Source of the DNA: [Clostridium] scindens
GTDB taxonomy: Bacteria; Bacillota; Clostridia; Lachnospirales; Lachnospiraceae
Assembly: GCF_019597925.1 (NCBI RefSeq)
Contig: NZ_CP080442.1
Location: 1,902,001 to 1,966,000, forward strand
Reading direction: 5' to 3'
DNA: 64,000 nt
Under the pieces are notes generated by a model. That model did not search any database and was not told where the DNA came from. It saw only the letters and a program-made list of their open reading frames with translations. Positions 61,420-64,000 of the stretch are shown here, piece after piece (position 1 is the first letter of the stretch; each line of letters opens with the position of its first letter). The position numbers and the translations under genes were made by a program.

Positions 61420-62307
61420 ATGTACAAGATAGTAAAAGCCGAGAAACTGGCTGATGTGATTTATCTTATGGATGTAGAAGCTCCTCGTGTGGCAAGACAT
61501 TGCCAGCCAGGGCAGTTTGTCATCGTTAAGATGGACGAAAAAGGGGAAAGAATCCCTCTTACAATCTGTGATTATGACAGAGAAGCAGGCACTGTAACGA
61601 TTGTATTCCAGCCCGTAGGCGCATCTACCACGAAGATAGCCGGATTACAGGCAGGAGATTATTTCCGCGATTTCACGGGACCGCTTGGACGTCCGTCTGA
61701 ATTCGTAGACGAAGATATCGAAGACCTGAAGAAGAAGAAAATCCTGTTTGTAGCTGGCGGCGTCGGAGCGGCACCAGTCTATCCTCAGGTCAAGTGGATG
61801 AAAGAGCATGGGATCGACGTGGATGTTATTGTCGGCTCTAAGACAAAAGATATGCTCATTCTGGAAGACGAGATGAAGGCGGTTGCAGGCAATTATTATC
61901 CATGTACGGATGATGGTACATATGGCCATGCAGGAATGGTCACGACGAAGATCGAGAAACTGGTGGAAGAAGGCAATCACTACGACGTGTGCGTTGCCAT
62001 CGGACCGATGATCATGATGAAGTTCGTCTGTCTGCTGACTAAGAAGCTGGAGATCCCGACAATCGTCAGCATGAACCCGATTATGGTAGACGGAACAGGC
62101 ATGTGCGGCGCCTGCAGGCTTCATGTAGGCGATGAGATCAAGTTTGCCTGTGTAGATGGTCCGGAATTTGACGGACACCTTGTTAACTTCGATGAGGCTA
62201 TGAAGAGACAGCAGATGTACAAGACGGAAGAAGGGCGTGCAATGCTGAAATTACAGGAAGGCGACACTCACCACGGTGGATGTGGCCATTGCGGAGGTGA
62301 CAACTAA
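61420..62307 (+). CDS. nfnA: Ferredoxin-NADP reductase subunit alpha (NfnA type)
   Basis: A 295-residue FAD/NAD(P)-binding protein of the PyrK/ferredoxin reductase family. FAD region RHCQPGQFVIVKM and IPLTICDYD; NAD loop LFVAGGVGAAPVYPQ; cluster region VDGTGMCGACRLHV with FACVDG. Only three cysteines are evident near the [2Fe-2S] site with an aspartate before them, which fits the three-Cys-one-Asp ligation I recall for NfnA. With NfnB it couples NADH and reduced ferredoxin to make NADPH by electron bifurcation. A PyrK role is unlikely without pyrD. It overlaps the next gene by one base. Confidence 0.85.
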   Translation: MYKIVKAEKLADVIYLMDVEAPRVARHCQPGQFVIVKMDEKGERIPLTICDYDREAGTVTIVFQPVGASTTKIAGLQAGDYFRDFTGPLGRPSEFVDEDIEDLKKKKILFVAGGVGAAPVYPQVKWMKEHGIDVDVIVGSKTKDMLILEDEMKAVAGNYYPCTDDGTYGHAGMVTTKIEKLVEEGNHYDVCVAIGPMIMMKFVCLLTKKLEIPTIVSMNPIMVDGTGMCGACRLHVGDEIKFACVDGPEFDGHLVNFDEAMKRQQMYKTEEGRAMLKLQEGDTHHGGCGHCGGDN

Positions 62308-63695
62308 TGGCAGATGTGTTAAAAAGAGTGCCTGTCAGAGAACAGGACGCAAAAGTAAGAGCGACAAACTTCGAAGAAGTATGCTATGGATATAATAAGG
62401 AAGAAGCTATGGAAGAGGCGGCCCGCTGCCTGAACTGCAAGAACGCCAAATGCATTCAGGGATGTCCTGTGGCAATCAACATCCCAGGGTTCATCTCTAA
62501 GGTGAAAGACGGGGATATTGAAGGCGCCTATAAGGTGATCGGCGAGTCTTCCGCGCTTCCGGCTATCTGCGGACGCGTATGCCCGCAGGAGTCACAGTGC
62601 GAATGCAAGTGTATCCGTGGGATTAAGGGAGACCCGGTATCCATCGGAAAACTAGAAAGGTTCGTTGCGGACTATGCCCTGGAGCATGATATCAAGCCAC
62701 AGAAGGCAGAGAAGACCAACGGACATAAAGTGGCAGTCATCGGTTCTGGCCCATCCGGCCTTACCTGCGCCGGAGACCTGGCAAAACTGGGCTATGAAGT
62801 GACCGTATTTGAAGCGCTTCATGAACTTGGCGGCGTTCTGGTATACGGAATTCCGGAGTTCCGTCTTCCAAAGGAAAAGGTTGTCAAAAAAGAGATCGAG
62901 AAAGTAAAAGAATTGGGCGTTAAGTTTGAGACGAATGTAGTGATCGGAAAATCCACTACCATCGACCAGCTGATGGAGGAGGAAGACTTCGAAGCCGTAT
63001 TTATCGGCTCCGGCGCAGGCCTTCCGATGTTTATGGGAATCCCGGGCGAGACAGCCAACGGCGTATTCTCTGCCAATGAATACCTGACCAGGAGCAATCT
63101 GATGAAGGCCTTCGATGATTCTTATGATACACCGATCGTGGCAGGCAAGAAGGTCGCGGTAGTAGGCGGCGGAAACGTTGCCATGGATGCAGCCAGGACT
63201 GCGCTGCGCCTTGGAGCGGAAGTACATATCGTATACCGCCGAAGCGAGGCAGAACTTCCTGCCAGAGTGGAAGAGGTGCATCATGCTATGCAAGAAGGGG
63301 TTATCTTCAACCTTCTGACGAATCCGAAAGAAATCCTTGTGGATGACAATGGATGGGTAAAAGGCATGAGAGTCATCAAGATGGAACTGGGCGAGCCGGA
63401 TGCATCCGGCAGAAGGCGTCCGGTAGAGATTCCAGGTTCTGAGTATGAGATAGAGGTCGATACGGTGATTATGTCTCTTGGAACCTCGCCAAATCCTCTG
63501 ATTGCATCTACGACCAAGGGGCTTGAGACCAATAAGCGCAAGTGCATCGTGGCTGAAGAAGAAAACGGCCAGACCTCCAAAGCCTGCGTATATGCCGGCG
63601 GAGATGCCGTTACAGGAGCGGCCACCGTAATCCTGGCTATGGGCGCAGGAAAGGCTGGCGCAAAAGGAATCCATGAACTTTTAAAAGATAAATAA
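62307..63695 (+). CDS. nfnB: NADPH-dependent glutamate-synthase-like flavoprotein (NfnB type)
   Basis: A 462-residue protein. The N-terminal part has two [4Fe-4S] cysteine groups (CLNCKNAKCIQGCPVAINIP and CGRVCPQESQCECKC), then FAD-binding VAVIGSGPSGLTCAGDLA and NADPH-binding VAVVGGGNVAMDAARTALR, ending GGDAVTGAATVILAMGAGK. The same family includes the small subunit of glutamate synthase (GltD) and SudA; adjacency to the 295-residue partner and lack of a GltB gene point to NfnAB. TAATG overlap means coupled translation. Confidence 0.88.
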   Translation: MADVLKRVPVREQDAKVRATNFEEVCYGYNKEEAMEEAARCLNCKNAKCIQGCPVAINIPGFISKVKDGDIEGAYKVIGESSALPAICGRVCPQESQCECKCIRGIKGDPVSIGKLERFVADYALEHDIKPQKAEKTNGHKVAVIGSGPSGLTCAGDLAKLGYEVTVFEALHELGGVLVYGIPEFRLPKEKVVKKEIEKVKELGVKFETNVVIGKSTTIDQLMEEEDFEAVFIGSGAGLPMFMGIPGETANGVFSANEYLTRSNLMKAFDDSYDTPIVAGKKVAVVGGGNVAMDAARTALRLGAEVHIVYRRSEAELPARVEEVHHAMQEGVIFNLLTNPKEILVDDNGWVKGMRVIKMELGEPDASGRRRPVEIPGSEYEIEVDTVIMSLGTSPNPLIASTTKGLETNKRKCIVAEEENGQTSKACVYAGGDAVTGAATVILAMGAGKAGAKGIHELLKDK

Positions 63696-63715
63696 AGCCG
63701 GGATCAGGCTGTATC

Positions 63716-63758
63716 GAATAGGGGCCAGGCGCCTTAAAAAGCGCCGGGGCCTCTATTC
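63716..63758 (+). terminator. Hairpin after nfnB
   Basis: A strong GC-rich stem (left arm 63716-63732, right arm 63741-63758, one bulge) is followed by only a weak T stretch, so it is a probable but not classical terminator. Confidence 0.5.
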
Positions 63759-63857
63759 TGCGTTTTATGGATCCCTAAAATTGAATTTCCCCCCTGTACC
63801 CGTAAGGACGGATATGGTATGATGAGGAGGAATGTTATAAGAAAAGAGGTTATAAAT

Positions 63858-64000
63858 ATGACAATATTTTGGGGCTTGATCATCCCTTTTATAGGAACTA
63901 CCGCAGGCGCGGCATGCGTCCTGTTTATGAAAAATGAACTGAAGCCGGTAATCCAGAAGGCACTTCTTGGGTTTGCGGCAGGGGTCATGGTGGCTGCCTC
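63858..64000 (+). CDS. ZIP-family metal transporter (5' end only)
   Basis: The first 47 residues run off the window: TIFWGLIIPFIGTTAGAACV forms the first membrane helix, then KNELKPVIQKALLGFAAGVMVAAS, typical of ZupT/GufA-like ZIP transporters for zinc and related divalent cations. ATG 63858 follows AAAGAGGTTATAAAT. A TATGAT -10 with TGG before it (63818-63823) may be its promoter. Confidence 0.82.
   Translation, partial: MTIFWGLIIPFIGTTAGAACVLFMKNELKPVIQKALLGFAAGVMVAA

Noticed and set aside
61420..62307. PyrK (dihydroorotate dehydrogenase electron-transfer subunit)
   Set aside because: No pyrD adjacent, and the partner is a GltD/NfnB-type protein.
1..64000. CRISPR arrays, prophage, insertion sequences, riboswitches and T-boxes
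   Set aside because: No regularly spaced repeats, transposase, integrase or structural phage gene was found, and leaders before mgtE, ilvA, the sulfhydrylase and lysA-like genes are too short or lack the conserved cores.

Overview
The window reads as chromosomal DNA of an anaerobic, fermentative, low-to-mid GC Firmicute. The best guess is a Lachnospiraceae / Clostridium cluster XIVa gut commensal. The guess rests on gene content (Rex-controlled fermentation, acetate production by Pta-AckA, NfnAB-type transhydrogenase, formyl-THF ligase, a Re-citrate-synthase-like enzyme beside isocitrate dehydrogenase, 2-hydroxyacyl-CoA dehydratase activase family) and on strong AGGAGG ribosome sites and TTGACA/TATAAT promoters. 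There is no rRNA here to prove it. No phage, insertion sequence, integron or CRISPR array was seen.

Layout. 1-332: 3' end of a polar amino-acid ABC ATPase. 487-4738: a bacitracin/lantibiotic-immunity type ABC transporter (one ATPase, two permeases) with its two-component system; the response regulator carries an in-frame amber codon before its DNA-recognition helix. 4805-9061 (minus): a 1418-residue tandem acyl-CoA dehydratase activase-like protein, divergent from a Derlin/rhomboid-like membrane protein (9343-10200). Then pyk, and a 630-bp gene-free stretch holding two diverged copies, in opposite orientation, of a palindromic element. 12293-14963: TrmB-type regulator, divergent DAP-decarboxylase-like enzyme, lipoprotein. 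15230-15312: isolated tRNA-Leu(CAA). 15499-23287: ferredoxin-type aldo/keto reductase, polA-coaE-walJ-like, ACT plus UPF0210 pair, DegV. 23364-24647 (minus): tmcAL. 24737-28527: mgtE, pta-ackA. 28594-36027: the classic yceD-rpmF-plsX-acpP-rnc-smc-ftsY cluster. 36069-37810: ilvA and a small membrane protein. 37980-41254: Re-citrate-synthase-like enzyme, FadR-type GntR regulator and NADP isocitrate dehydrogenase, a short route towards 2-oxoglutarate/glutamate with a perfect 24-bp palindrome over the promoter. 41283-41542: a large nested palindrome. 41574-45927: small XRE regulator/membrane protein pair, flavodoxin-like reductase, hydrolase, ABC-F protein. 46055-49890: rex, nnr, alr and a MazF-type toxin without an antitoxin. 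49915-58494: CBS protein, YebC, a CFI-box-like protein, O-acetylhomoserine sulfhydrylase, TepA-like ClpP homologue, FtsK/SpoIIIE, fhs. 58557-63695: zinc-ribbon/TPR/CHB_HEX membrane protein, iron alcohol dehydrogenase under a Rex-type operator, NfnAB. The window ends inside a ZIP metal transporter gene.

How the parts connect. Redox balance recurs: Rex (46055) probably senses NADH/NAD+ and a Rex-like box sits inside the promoter of the alcohol dehydrogenase at 60069; NfnAB links NADH, ferredoxin and NADPH; pyk, pta and ackA provide ATP. The most unusual items are the stop codon in the response regulator, the Derlin-like protein, the two palindromic intergenic elements, the GntR palindrome over the Re-citrate synthase promoter, the orphan MazF, and the ribosome site of the TepA-like gene inside a terminator hairpin. 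All family assignments are from reading the translated sequence; no database search was run.
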